From positions 1 through 58,225 of the forward strand of contig NZ_CAKVMR010000006.1 in the NCBI RefSeq assembly GCF_934772795.1: a DNA stretch of 58,225 nt. The letters run 5' to 3'. This DNA is from an uncultured Holdemanella sp. Its GTDB lineage: Bacteria; Bacillota_I; Bacilli_A; Erysipelotrichales; Erysipelotrichaceae. Each line of letters opens with the position of its first letter. Position 1 is the stretch's first letter. The translations under genes were made by a program, and so were the position numbers. The notes beneath the pieces are model-generated. The model was not told where the DNA came from and ran no database searches. It saw only the letters and a program-made list of their open reading frames with translations. Positions 1 through 8,193 of the stretch are shown in pieces.

Positions 1-52
1 CTTATGTCAATTCCCATTTATACAAAGATATTAAAAGACTATTTTAAATTTA

Positions 53-271
53 TTAACAAGGAATCCAATGGTCTCCAACCCATTTATTCAATGTTTGATT
101 CCATAATCTTCTATACAATTTTCCGTTTATAAATTTGTATTTCCAGACTAGCTGATCTTTGTATGGCATAGTAACATCAATATTTGCAGTGACTTCAGTT
201 TCATTTGCTAAAACAGGTGTTACTATATTCATAGATGCGATCAACACTAACATAATCATTATTTTTTTCAT
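53..271 (-). CDS. Small exported protein of unknown function
   Basis: A 72-residue protein with a classic signal peptide: Met-Lys-Lys, a hydrophobic core to about residue 20, and a likely cleavage site after VLA at about residue 22. The mature part of about 50 residues is rich in Trp and Tyr and ends in Trp-Ile-Pro-Cys. I recognise no family. The gene follows the BlaR1-like gene by about 8 nt, and its ribosome binding site (GAGGAG) is formed by the last codons of that gene, so it is probably translationally coupled and co-regulated. A role as an effector or ligand of the M56 sensor is only an inference. Confidence 0.65.
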   Translation of the reverse strand: MKKIMIMLVLIASMNIVTPVLANETEVTANIDVTMPYKDQLVWKYKFINGKLYRRLWNQTLNKWVGDHWIPC

Positions 272-278
272 AAATTAT

Positions 279-1376
279 TTACTCCTCTATAATCGGAATA
301 TCCTTAAAACATTCAATTTTTGGATTTGATATTTCAACTCGCTTTTTGCCAAATACTAATTCATATGTTCCATCTTTATGTTTAATAATATATCCCTTAT
401 CTATATCTGATTGATCATACATATCTTCATTGTTTGGAGGTTCAAATGCAGACTCCAAAATAATGCTGTTTGTAAGTAATGGAAGAGCTAATACGGCGAT
501 CATTAGAATTTTGCTCGTTTTTTTTCGATACATTCCATCCATTAAATAATTTATACGATATTCTAATACATGTGCATTATCTTGAATCATAAAATGTGTA
601 GATTGTCCCTTGAATTCATTTTTACTTTGAATGTTTTTTTGGATTTCTATAAGTGTATACATATATTTCATTACTTCCTCTTTAGAAAATGGACTTGTTG
701 TTTGATAGTCTACACGCATTTCCAAAAATAAATCAATTTTATCTCTTAATCTATATACTGGAATAAACCACCAATACATGATAACTAATAGATTGATAAT
801 TTGTTTAGTGCACACATCATGATTTTTAATGTGCCATGTTTCATGAAGTAATATATTTTTTAAATTTTCTTGTGAAAGGTATACGTCTGGTATCAATATA
901 GTTTTATTAAAGCCCATGACCATCGGGGAAGAAACATAGTTTGTTTTTAACACCACATAATTTTCTTCTTGATAGTTATCTATAAAATCGCTTATATGAT
1001 AATGTTCTGAATGATTTTCAATACGTTTGTACATGTCTTTGGCAATTTGAATTGCGCGAATCCATTTAATCAGGTTCCATATAATGCCTAATGCCCAAAC
1101 CAATAATAAGAATTGATATACTTGCACATTTGCATAGATCTTATATTGTAACAGTACAATGATTGGATTCATGATTGTGGGCACTATAATGGTTTTAGTA
1201 AATTTGAATTCAAGTGGCACAAACATTCTTACTACGACAACAACAACTAACACTGTTATAAAATCTGTCCGAAATAATTTATAACTTTTCTTGTATGAAA
1301 GTAATATGTCTAACAGAAGAATCAATAAAAAACTGATGCACAAAGTAATGAAAAGAGATGATGCAGAAAATCGCAT
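279..1376 (-). CDS. BlaR1/MecR1-like M56 family membrane metallopeptidase, no C-terminal sensor domain
   Basis: A 365-residue M56-family membrane peptidase. Several hydrophobic segments occupy the N-terminal 110 residues, a zinc-peptidase HETWH motif lies near residues 178-182, and another membrane segment sits near residue 295. Classical BlaR1/MecR1 proteins are about 580-600 residues and end in an extracellular penicillin-binding sensor domain. Here only about 60 residues follow the last membrane segment, so the beta-lactam sensor is absent. In the family, signal sensing activates the protease and leads to loss of the BlaI-type repressor. The start overlaps the stop of the upstream blaI-like gene (TAATG), as expected for a coupled pair. 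What it senses cannot be told from the sequence. Confidence 0.85.
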   Translation of the reverse strand: MRFSASSLFITLCISFLLILLLDILLSYKKSYKLFRTDFITVLVVVVVVRMFVPLEFKFTKTIIVPTIMNPIIVLLQYKIYANVQVYQFLLLVWALGIIWNLIKWIRAIQIAKDMYKRIENHSEHYHISDFIDNYQEENYVVLKTNYVSSPMVMGFNKTILIPDVYLSQENLKNILLHETWHIKNHDVCTKQIINLLVIMYWWFIPVYRLRDKIDLFLEMRVDYQTTSPFSKEEVMKYMYTLIEIQKNIQSKNEFKGQSTHFMIQDNAHVLEYRINYLMDGMYRKKTSKILMIAVLALPLLTNSIILESAFEPPNNEDMYDQSDIDKGYIIKHKDGTYELVFGKKRVEISNPKIECFKDIPIIEE

Positions 1377-1741
1377 TATTTTAACTCTTTCTCTTTTTCT
1401 TGAATCAATTTCTTTAATTGTTCAATCATTTCTAAATCATTTGTGTGTTCAACAAAATAAGCTGAAATTTTTGCACGTGTATCTTCGCCAATAAATGAAT
1501 TCACATATTGAGCTTCGGATATAACTGGTCTATATAATCTTGTGATTGCCTTCTTGTTCTGTCCAATTCCTGCTACTTTGATATATTTGATCTCCAATAA
1601 TTTTTGTAACGTTTGCTGAATCGTATTGATACTCAAATCTTTGGAAGCTAATTTAATATCGTTTGCAGACATTGCAATATCATGCTTCCATAAGATATCC
1701 ATGACCTCATTTTCCTTCTTAGTAAATTGTATATATTTCAT
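1376..1741 (-). CDS. BlaI/MecI/CopY family transcriptional repressor
   Basis: A 121-residue winged-helix repressor of the BlaI/MecI family. The N-terminus (FTKKENEVMDILW) and the recognition-helix region around residues 35-60 are typical, and the helical C-terminal dimerisation part ends in Glu/Lys-rich sequence. Length matches the family (about 120-128). A TGGAGG ribosome binding site precedes the ATG. It is first in a leftward operon with the M56 protease and a small exported protein. A strong promoter and a dyad lie just upstream, consistent with autorepression, which is the family norm. Confidence 0.9.
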   Translation of the reverse strand: MKYIQFTKKENEVMDILWKHDIAMSANDIKLASKDLSINTIQQTLQKLLEIKYIKVAGIGQNKKAITRLYRPVISEAQYVNSFIGEDTRAKISAYFVEHTNDLEMIEQLKKLIQEKEKELK

Positions 1742-1785
1742 GTGCGTTCCTCCATTTAAATTTTTTTGTGTATATCTTCTCTTAT

Positions 1786-1814
1786 ATTATATGAATAAAT
1801 ATTTATTTTTTCAA
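1786..1814 (-). promoter_or_regulatory. Promoter of the blaI-like operon
   Basis: Reading the minus strand, TTGAAA (1814-1809) and a perfect TATAAT (1791-1786) are separated by 17 nt. It lies about 45 nt upstream of the blaI-like start codon, which is ideal for a sigma-A promoter. Confidence 0.75.
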
Positions 1815-1840
1815 TTCGAATATAATTAAATATAACGAAT
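1814..1840. promoter_or_regulatory. Candidate operator dyad next to the blaI-like promoter
   Basis: ATTCG at 1814-1818 and CGAAT at 1836-1840 form an inverted repeat with a nearly symmetrical AT-rich centre. It abuts the -35 box of the blaI-like operon. BlaI/MecI repressors bind dyads near their own promoters, so this is a candidate site. The sequence differs from the classical TACA/TGTA operator, so the match is positional only. Confidence 0.4.
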
Positions 1841-1841
1841 A

Positions 1842-2443
1842 TAAAAAAATATAGCAGATATGAATATTTATATTGTATTTTCATGGGTTTTATATTATAT
1901 TTGAGTTAGAGATAGCGCTATCTTTGAAAAAGGGATAAGCATACTTGGTAAAGTATGTTGATGATTTTCCTGATAATATTTCAATATGAAAGAGATACAC
2001 AAAGAGTGTATGAAGTTGTATTTAAAAGAATGGGATTTTTTAAATCATAACTTTCCCATAAAAGTACACTAATCTCCAGTTTGAAAGATGTTGTGTCACA
2101 AGAGAAACATTTGATTTTCTGGGTTTACTCATTTCAATAGTAAGACATGGAAGGGTTACTACATTGTGGATTAAAAAATCAGTCGGAAATGAAAAAATGA
2201 TTTAGCCTGATTTGTAGAAATGTTCAAAAAAGTTTTAAATTGGAAAGGTTCTTTGAAATGTGGCAGGAAAGAATCATTCACCCATATATCCATGTAGATA
2301 TATGGATTGTGATGAAGAAGCCATATTTATTAAAAAATGTTTAAATGTAGCAGTGGAACTGTATGTGGGAAAATCGCACGTGCATTTTTTAGACGAGTTT
2401 AATTTCAATTGTTTAATGTTAAAATTAGGAGGTGTATTTACTT
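1842..2443. other. 600-nt intergenic stretch without a convincing gene
   Basis: No convincing coding sequence. It holds a perfect 14-bp palindrome (AGATAGCGCTATCT, 1910-1923) and a hairpin with 9-bp arms (CCATATATC/GATATATGG, 2282-2305). A 63-codon open frame at 2260-2451 has no ribosome binding site and ends in the start region of the next gene, so I treat it as chance. The area may contain degraded remnants. Confidence 0.5.
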
Positions 2444-3004
2444 ATGAATAGAAAAATTAAACGATTATCGATTCTTGTGTTTAGTATGGTTTTGTCAGTA
2501 TTTTTTAACACAAATATGTTGAGTGCTAAAGAAATTGATGTGCCTGTTCATTCTCAACAACGCGCCTGTGAAGCAGGAACTATGTATCCTATTCCAGACA
2601 AAGGTGAAGTTATTCTACTAGAAGATAACTCAACGATTGAACCATTATATGGATCTGAAATTTCTGCTTTATCTGATGTAAACCGCGCTGCATCAAGAAT
2701 AAATGTAAATAAGTCATATAGTATTCGCATTCAAGATCAAGGTGGTAGTTGTGTATCAAGTGCTAAAGTCACTGTAACGGGTGCATATACATATAATAAC
2801 GGGAAAATTTCAAATGTTAGTTTAAATGCCGCAATTACATATGTGCCTACATTATGGACTGTTTCTATTAATTCACAATGGCACAATATTAGTGGTTCTA
2901 GCTTAACACATAGTATTAACTATCGTTCTTCTGTAAATGATCCATATTCTTGTTTAGTAGGTGGAGGTTATTGGTATAGTGGTGCAACCATTAAAATTCG
3001 ATAA
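2444..3004 (+). CDS. Secreted protein of unknown function
   Basis: A 186-residue protein with a signal peptide (MNRKIKR, then a hydrophobic stretch, with likely cleavage after LSA near residue 30). The mature domain is rich in Ser, Asn and beta-type sequence and has a few cysteines. I chose ATG at 2444 because AGGAGG lies at 2427-2432; an upstream GTG in frame at 2432 overlaps that site. I recognise no family. A small membrane protein follows 32 nt downstream and is probably in the same transcript, and a strong terminator closes the pair. Confidence 0.7.
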   Translation: MNRKIKRLSILVFSMVLSVFFNTNMLSAKEIDVPVHSQQRACEAGTMYPIPDKGEVILLEDNSTIEPLYGSEISALSDVNRAASRINVNKSYSIRIQDQGGSCVSSAKVTVTGAYTYNNGKISNVSLNAAITYVPTLWTVSINSQWHNISGSSLTHSINYRSSVNDPYSCLVGGGYWYSGATIKIR

Positions 3005-3036
3005 TATTATTTATAATAAGAAAGAGGGTGTAAAAA

Positions 3037-3252
3037 ATGAAAAAATATGTGGATGCATTCCTTGTGATTATTGGATTATTAATTATTGTTGGGACAGTAA
3101 TCTGTTATTTATTCTATAATTTAAATCCAACTACAATGTATGCCATCTGTGGAATTGTTTTAGTGATAATGGTTTTATTACTATATATTAGAAACTATAA
3201 GAACAATCATTATGGTGGCAAATTCAAAAATGATTTTCCTGATGCACATTAA
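3037..3252 (+). CDS. Small membrane protein, two transmembrane segments
   Basis: A 71-residue protein with two hydrophobic segments (about residues 7-27 and 34-51) and a basic C-terminal tail. AGAGGGTG precedes the ATG. It follows the secreted protein gene and precedes a terminator, so the two are likely co-transcribed. The size and topology resemble bacteriocin-immunity-type proteins, but no family is recognised. Confidence 0.6.
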   Translation: MKKYVDAFLVIIGLLIIVGTVICYLFYNLNPTTMYAICGIVLVIMVLLLYIRNYKNNHYGGKFKNDFPDAH

Positions 3253-3297
3253 TCCAATTATTATTGATTCTTTTGTATAAATTTAAATTTCTCAATA

Positions 3298-3329
3298 AAA
3301 GAGTATCACTTGTTGCGGTGATACTCTTT
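3298..3329 (+). terminator. Rho-independent terminator
   Basis: A perfect hairpin AAAGAGTATCAC / GTGATACTCTTT with an 8-nt loop (3310-3317), and A- and T-rich flanks. It closes the 2444-3252 transcript and could work in both directions. Confidence 0.8.
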
Positions 3330-3727
3330 CGTAACTTTGGTTTAAGTAGAAAATAAGGGTAATCCGCAATTAGATAGGGTCGACTAAAAGTTGGCTTCAA
3401 AAATTGTAGGGTTGAAAACCCTATGAGTGTTTAAAGGATTATTAACTAGGGAGCAGAGATGTTTAAACTGTTTGATGAATTTTTTCATATTTTAGGTAAA
3501 CATTAATAAACTTTTCTTGAAGATTTATTGGAAGACCTATTGATAGTAATATAATCATGAATTTGTCTTACAATGGTTCCATTTTGATAAACTAATTAAA
3601 GATATATTTTACACATGTAATCGAAAAAAGGTGAACGTTTACAAATCTGCGAAATTGCGACATAATTTATGTCTTTAGATAGATTAAATACTCATAGAAT
3701 TGTATAATAGTACTAGGGAATAGGTTC
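3330..3727. other. Intergenic stretch with a possible 15-codon mini-ORF
   Basis: No clear gene over about 400 nt. A 15-codon frame at 3459-3506 (MFKLFDEFFHILGKH) has GGGAG five bases before the ATG but no other support. A TATAAT near 3703 with a poor -35 could be the promoter of the decayed peptide gene that follows. Confidence 0.3.
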
Positions 3728-3928
3728 ATGATGAAAACAAGGAAAAAAAACATGGAATAGAATACAAAGAGAAAAGTTAGCGTTGAAGAATTGAATGAAT
3801 TATCAATTGTTGATGGTAATGATGGAAATCCAGAACCCAGATGTTCTATTTCTAACATTATCATTACGACTGTTTTGGTATCATTAGTGTCTATTTCATA
3901 TTTTACTACTAGTCCAGAGCAGTGCTAG
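3728..3928 (+). pseudogene. Decayed class II lanthipeptide beta-type precursor
   Basis: The frame starts at ATG 3728 (also 3731 and 3752) but has an in-frame TAG at 3758-3760. Beyond it the reading continues to a TAG at 3926, with a leader-like part VSVEELNELSIVDGNDGNPE, then Pro-Arg-Cys, a Ser/Thr/Ile-rich core, and Thr-Thr-Ser-Pro-Glu-Gln-Cys at the end. From memory this resembles lichenicidin/lacticin beta precursors, whose leaders read VSEEELKALVGGNDVNPE and whose cores end in CPTTKC. Here the stop and the loss of most ring-forming cysteines suggest decay. No LanM-type synthetase is nearby. An alternative is a functional short leaderless variant, which I think unlikely. Confidence 0.55.
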
Positions 3929-3998
3929 TTAATTGGATGTATTCCCACGTCTATTCGAATCGCTGCTCCAAATTCGTATAGATGAGTAGAGAGGATTT

Positions 3999-4562
3999 AT
4001 GTGTATGGTAGAAAAGTTTTGTGATAATAGAAATTTTAAAATACTTAAAATAAACAAAAAAACAGAAAATATTAGTATGTTGATCATTGTGTTATGTACA
4101 TTGCTACTATTGGTATTTTTTTTAAAGATTAAAAGATTTTATATTAATGATATAGACTTGTTTTTTTCTGCATTTGGAGCTGTGCTTATTTCTGTTTTTC
4201 CTTTTAGTATTATACATGAATATATACATTTGCTATCATATCCGAAAAAAAGTAGAAAAAAAATAATATTCAAAATGAAGAACTTACAACCGATAATATC
4301 TGTTGAAAGTGATGCGAGGATGAGCAAGTGTAGAACTCTAATAATGTTAATATCTCCGACGCTTGTCTTGGCAATTATTCCTATTTTTTTATCATTCATT
4401 ATAAAAAATTTGATTCTTATGACTTTTCTTATTTTTTTTGGCTTTTCAAGCTTAGCAATGTCGGTAAGTGATATATATTTTTTTATTGTTATATTGTTAA
4501 AAATGAGAAATAACGAACTTTTTTATCAAGAAGATAATAAGATTTATATTTTAAAAAAATGA
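3999..4562 (+). CDS. DUF3267-like putative membrane zinc metalloprotease
   Basis: A 187-residue membrane protein with four or five hydrophobic segments and a HEYIH (HExxH) motif near residue 71 at the end of a membrane helix. This arrangement matches the DUF3267 family, which is distantly related to site-2/M50 peptidases. AGAGG precedes the ATG. It follows the decayed lanthipeptide frame, so it may be a leftover immunity or processing gene from that locus. Substrate and function are not known. Confidence 0.65.
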   Translation: MCMVEKFCDNRNFKILKINKKTENISMLIIVLCTLLLLVFFLKIKRFYINDIDLFFSAFGAVLISVFPFSIIHEYIHLLSYPKKSRKKIIFKMKNLQPIISVESDARMSKCRTLIMLISPTLVLAIIPIFLSFIIKNLILMTFLIFFGFSSLAMSVSDIYFFIVILLKMRNNELFYQEDNKIYILKK

Positions 4563-4589
4563 AGTTTTTTTCAGTGTGTGAAGGAGAAT

Positions 4590-4673
4590 ATGATTATGGA
4601 ATATCAATTTATAGAATTTACTAAAAATATAATTAATAATTACAAAAACAGAAACTATTTAATCCTAAATTGA
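4590..4673 (+). CDS. Possible truncated 27-codon ORF
   Basis: AAGGAG sits just before ATG 4590 (second ATG at 4596), but the frame ends after 27 codons where the repeat cluster begins. It looks like the 5' end of a gene cut short by an insertion or deletion. No family can be assigned. Confidence 0.3.
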   Translation: MIMEYQFIEFTKNIINNYKNRNYLILN

Positions 4674-4689
4674 GTATTCCATGGTGGCG

Positions 4690-4779
4690 GAGCCACCCAA
4701 TCCATGAAAATAGAACCACCGAATCCATTTGGACAGAGCCATGCAATCCATTGCTCAGAGCCACTAAATCCACGAAGAG
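4690..4779. repeat. Four degenerate 22-23 bp direct repeats
   Basis: Units start at 4690, 4713, 4736 and 4758. The consensus is GA(G/A)CCA(C/T)NNAATCCA followed by variable bases. Multiple direct repeats of this kind are known at the ends of IS21-family elements, where they bind the transposase, so this may be an orphan element end. No transposase gene is present beside it. Confidence 0.55.
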
Positions 4780-4804
4780 GTAAGCGTCAAATAGAGCCCA
4801 TATT

Positions 4805-4853
4805 AAAAGATCCAATTTGAAATGATACAATGTCATTGCCAAATGGATCTTTT
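4805..4853 (+). terminator. Long terminator-like hairpin
   Basis: AAAAGATCCAATTTG pairs with CAAATGGATCTTTT with one bulged A, and an inner AATGA/TCATT stem. A T-rich tract follows on the plus strand. It separates the rightward left-end genes from the leftward RiPP operon and may also act on the minus strand. Confidence 0.6.
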
Positions 4854-4950
4854 CTATTTTACATATAGATTCTTTGGCTGCTGTTTAGAGCGCAGCAATA
4901 CACTATTTATGATTTCATTTGATAATCCTTATAATCCGTCTTTAGATTTC

Positions 4951-6621
4951 TCATAATTTAACTATCTGATCTACATAATCATTCCATTCATTATCATGAG
5001 ATACGACGATAGTTATTGTATTTTTATTGTATTTTCTAATTAATTTTACAGCATCCTTCTTTGACTCTACATCCATTGCATTTGAAACCTCATCATAGAT
5101 ATTAATCAATTTAGTATTAGCTAAAGATCGTGCAAGTAATATTTTTTGCATTTCTCCTCCAGAAAATGATGTACCATAATCATCTAATTCATTAGAAATA
5201 GGGGTGTATATAGTCAATGGAAGTTTTTGTATTTTTGAAGCTATTCCAACTTTATCTAATAAATCCCATACAAGTTTCTCGTCTGCATCCTTATTTTGAA
5301 TTGGACGCATAATAATATTATAAATTAACGGTAATGCATAAAGTTGGCCATCTTGAAACATTATATTTACATTTTCTTTTAGCCATTTTTGTTCAGCTTT
5401 TATTACACCATTTATATAAATATCACCACAAGCTGTCTTGTACAAGCCACATATAATGTTTAATAGTGTAGATTTTCCTGCTCCATTTTTCCCTTGTATC
5501 AAATATATCTTATTATTTTGAAATTCATAATTAAAATTATCTATAATTCTTCTGCTTTTGAAAGAAAAAGAAATGTTCTCTAACTTTAGCGAATCTAACA
5601 AAAAAGGATAATTATTTAGACAATCATTATCTGATTCTGATTTTTTTGATTCAATGATTTCTTTAAATTCCGAAATATATAAAGAATTTTGGTAAAAATC
5701 TGGAATAATATTAAATATTGATTTTATATATAAACATAAATCCATGGTGCTATTATATAAAACTAAAAAATCACTTATCAAAATTTCGTTGACAATATAT
5801 TTAAAGAATAAAATAATAATTGTACAAAATTGAAGAATAAATTCCAGTATATCTTGCATCATGGTTACTTGAATACTTTTTTTTGCATATTTCTCATTAA
5901 TATGATATATATCATCAACAGACTTTTTATACGTTGCTTTAATTACTTCAAATATTTTAAATTTTCTTAACTCTTTTGAATATTGCTTTAGATATACAGT
6001 TCTTGTAGTATAATCAAATATTCGCGATGGATATATGCTATCTATATTTTTTTTGAAATCTAATTTTGCTTGGTAAAAGTTCAATATTACACTAAATAAA
6101 ACAACGATAAGGACTAATACTATAATCCGAAAATCATATTGTATGACAATAGATCCAATTCCAATAATTGATAAAATTTGGGTCAATAATTTACCCAAGT
6201 TATTTTGTAAAGATAATATATTAGATAAACCTTGTGTCATATTCAAATATATCTTATCGTAATATTCCTTATCTTCGAAAATTAAAACATTTTTATTTAA
6301 AATTGAATTATATAAATCAAAGTTTGTGCGTTCTGACATAATTATCTTTTTTAGTTCTATCGATTGCTTTTCAATTTTATTTTGCAAATAATCAACAATT
6401 ATAGAAATTGTAAAGATTATAAACAACATAATAGTTAATACATTTATTTTTTTTTGTAGAAAAACATCCAATAATACTTTTAATGAATAAACAGAAAATA
6501 TTGATGAAAAAGCAGTTAAAATGACATTTAAAAATTCAAGAAAAATATAAGATTTGTCTATTTTATATATATACTTGATTGCATAAAATACATTTTTGTA
6601 AAAGACTTTTATTTTTTTCAT
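4951..6621 (-). CDS. ABC exporter with fused membrane and ATPase domains (peptide export)
   Basis: About 556 residues. The N-terminal half has five or six membrane helices. The C-terminal nucleotide-binding domain has Walker A (GKNGAGKST), signature FSGGE, Walker B-like LINIYDE and the SHD switch. No C39 peptidase domain is seen at the N-terminus, so leader cleavage must occur elsewhere. It is the last gene of the RiPP operon, directly after the precursor peptide. I chose ATG 6621 (MKKIKVF); ATG 6636 and TTG 6645 are alternatives, and none has a strong ribosome binding site. Likely role: export of the modified peptide. Confidence 0.85.
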   Translation of the reverse strand: MKKIKVFYKNVFYAIKYIYKIDKSYIFLEFLNVILTAFSSIFSVYSLKVLLDVFLQKKINVLTIMLFIIFTISIIVDYLQNKIEKQSIELKKIIMSERTNFDLYNSILNKNVLIFEDKEYYDKIYLNMTQGLSNILSLQNNLGKLLTQILSIIGIGSIVIQYDFRIIVLVLIVVLFSVILNFYQAKLDFKKNIDSIYPSRIFDYTTRTVYLKQYSKELRKFKIFEVIKATYKKSVDDIYHINEKYAKKSIQVTMMQDILEFILQFCTIIILFFKYIVNEILISDFLVLYNSTMDLCLYIKSIFNIIPDFYQNSLYISEFKEIIESKKSESDNDCLNNYPFLLDSLKLENISFSFKSRRIIDNFNYEFQNNKIYLIQGKNGAGKSTLLNIICGLYKTACGDIYINGVIKAEQKWLKENVNIMFQDGQLYALPLIYNIIMRPIQNKDADEKLVWDLLDKVGIASKIQKLPLTIYTPISNELDDYGTSFSGGEMQKILLARSLANTKLINIYDEVSNAMDVESKKDAVKLIRKYNKNTITIVVSHDNEWNDYVDQIVKL

Positions 6622-6651
6622 ATATATTCCATCCATTCTATCCAATCAAGT

Positions 6652-6680
6652 AAGCAGTTATTCACCGTGAATAACTGCTT
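6652..6680 (-). promoter_or_regulatory. Perfect hairpin between precursor and exporter genes
   Basis: AAGCAGTTATTCA and its exact complement (13 bp) flank a 3-nt CCG loop. There is no T-tract on the minus strand, so this is probably not a full terminator. Hairpins after precursor-peptide genes often stabilise the precursor mRNA and lower downstream expression. Confidence 0.6.
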
Positions 6681-6691
6681 ATAACTTAATG

Positions 6692-6877
6692 TTATCTTGG
6701 TGTTACTGCACCAGCAGCACTAGCTGTATTACGCATATAATCATTTTGATCTTTTCTAATCCATTGACCAGGTCTTGTAGTTGCATCACCTGTGCAAACG
6801 TTTCGGCATGCGCAAGCTCTAGGTTGAACACTAGACAATGTACTTTTTCCGATTACAGTTTTCTTTAACTTGATCAT
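6692..6877 (-). CDS. Ribosomal peptide precursor, CLI_3235-class-like
   Basis: A 61-residue peptide. The Lys-rich N-terminus (MIKLKK...GKSTLSS) resembles CLI_3235-class (TIGR04065) precursors maturated by the radical SAM enzyme CcpM. Cysteines occur only at 22, 24 and 28 (ACACRNVC), fewer than in typical family members. A longer charged tail follows, ending Ala-Ser-Ala-Ala-Gly-Ala-Val-Thr-Pro-Arg. AAAGGAGA lies before the ATG. It sits between permease and exporter genes in an operon with the maturase, which strongly supports its role as substrate. The exact modification is not known from the sequence. Confidence 0.75.
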   Translation of the reverse strand: MIKLKKTVIGKSTLSSVQPRACACRNVCTGDATTRPGQWIRKDQNDYMRNTASAAGAVTPR

Positions 6878-6909
6878 CTTGCTGTCTCCTTTCTATTTTC
6901 CATGATATG

Positions 6910-8193
6910 TCAAGCGTGCACTTTCTTAGCACACCACTTCAAAACTAAATACAAAATCACACTATATAGTCCAATAATTACAACTCCCGCAAAATATCCA
7001 AAATAACTAGTACCTAATAGGTTCATTCCAAAATCTCTGTATGACATTGGATTGAATGTATTGATCTTCTGCATGTTTCCTAATGGCGATGCAAAAGAAC
7101 AAAGACCCAAGACAACTAAAAATACAAGCAAAGATAAGTATTTGTTTTTCATAAGTTTAGATAATACAGTTATGAGTAGGACATAAAATGTTGTGGACAT
7201 CACAATTCCAAATGCTACAAATAGTGTACATTGCCACAATGGCATCAATTCCATTCCTGGCGTTGTAAACTGATTGACACTCATATTCGTTAGTCCACTT
7301 GCCACAAGCTCAATATGATCCAATCCTTGTGTATCCCAATAATGAAAACCAGTAAATCCTGGCTTATAATATAAAACCGGATAGATCAGATTCGATACAC
7401 CTTTAAAAGGTACAAGAACTATCATATAAACTAAAACAGGCAGGAAAACAACCAATAGAACAAAAAGCACGTCAGAAATCAAATTCCATCTCACATATTT
7501 TTTCTTTACTCCAGAAATAGTTAGAATTGTTTTTTCTGTCTTTGCTCGTCTTTCTCTTTGTTGAAACAATAGAAGTCCAACCAGCAAAGGTAAAACTACA
7601 GGCAATATATATCGAGCTATCTGTAATGAAACACTGGATGCATCCACATATGAATATGTTATTGGAGTAAGATCATGTTTTAACAAGTAGTCAAAGTAAC
7701 GAGCCTGCTGCATAGAACAAAAATATAAATTAATATCATTTGATTTTTGTACAATTAATTTCTCGTATTGCGACAAATCAGGTAATCCATATTCCTTCCT
7801 TAATTCTTCTAGAACATCTGCATGTTCAAAATAGGAATCATTAGGCATGTTTGAAGTCACCATATACCACTGTGCTTCCAACACACCCACCTTTACTTTA
7901 TATTCACAATATGACTTCCAATTTTTTTCTTTTCCATCCTGCTCACCCTTATCAATGGTCTGACGTATCAAATTTACTTCATCCATGAATTCTTGGTAAA
8001 GTTTGGGATCATTCTTTTGTGAAACACTTGCTATACTAATGCCTAGTGATGTTTGATATGGACTTTCCGTAAATGATTTTGTATTCAAAATAAACAACAA
8101 AGCAATCTCACAAATGATGAATAGTACGATTAGAATCAGATTTTCTTTTCTCTTTAAATTAGATTTGATATTGAAAAGCACATAAGTCCACAT
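6910..8193 (-). CDS. ABC-2 type permease, RiPP operon
   Basis: A 427-residue membrane protein. It has one N-terminal helix (about 17-37), an extracellular domain of about 150 residues, then five or six helices in the C-terminal half. This is the topology of ABC-2/bacitracin-type permeases that pair with a separate ATPase. It begins one base after the preceding permease gene ends, so the two are co-translated. Likely role: export or self-immunity together with the ATPase at 9264-10148. Confidence 0.75.
   Translation of the reverse strand: MWTYVLFNIKSNLKRKENLILIVLFIICEIALLFILNTKSFTESPYQTSLGISIASVSQKNDPKLYQEFMDEVNLIRQTIDKGEQDGKEKNWKSYCEYKVKVGVLEAQWYMVTSNMPNDSYFEHADVLEELRKEYGLPDLSQYEKLIVQKSNDINLYFCSMQQARYFDYLLKHDLTPITYSYVDASSVSLQIARYILPVVLPLLVGLLLFQQRERRAKTEKTILTISGVKKKYVRWNLISDVLFVLLVVFLPVLVYMIVLVPFKGVSNLIYPVLYYKPGFTGFHYWDTQGLDHIELVASGLTNMSVNQFTTPGMELMPLWQCTLFVAFGIVMSTTFYVLLITVLSKLMKNKYLSLLVFLVVLGLCSFASPLGNMQKINTFNPMSYRDFGMNLLGTSYFGYFAGVVIIGLYSVILYLVLKWCAKKVHA

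Noticed and set aside
2260..2451. 63-codon open frame
   Set aside because: No ribosome binding site, no family pattern, and it runs into the signal-peptide start of the next gene.
3667..3864. 65-codon minus-strand frame
   Set aside because: It is antisense to the decayed lanthipeptide frame, has no ribosome binding site and an unlikely composition.
4633..4842. 69-codon minus-strand frame over the repeat cluster
   Set aside because: The apparent coding sequence is produced by the direct repeats; no start signal.
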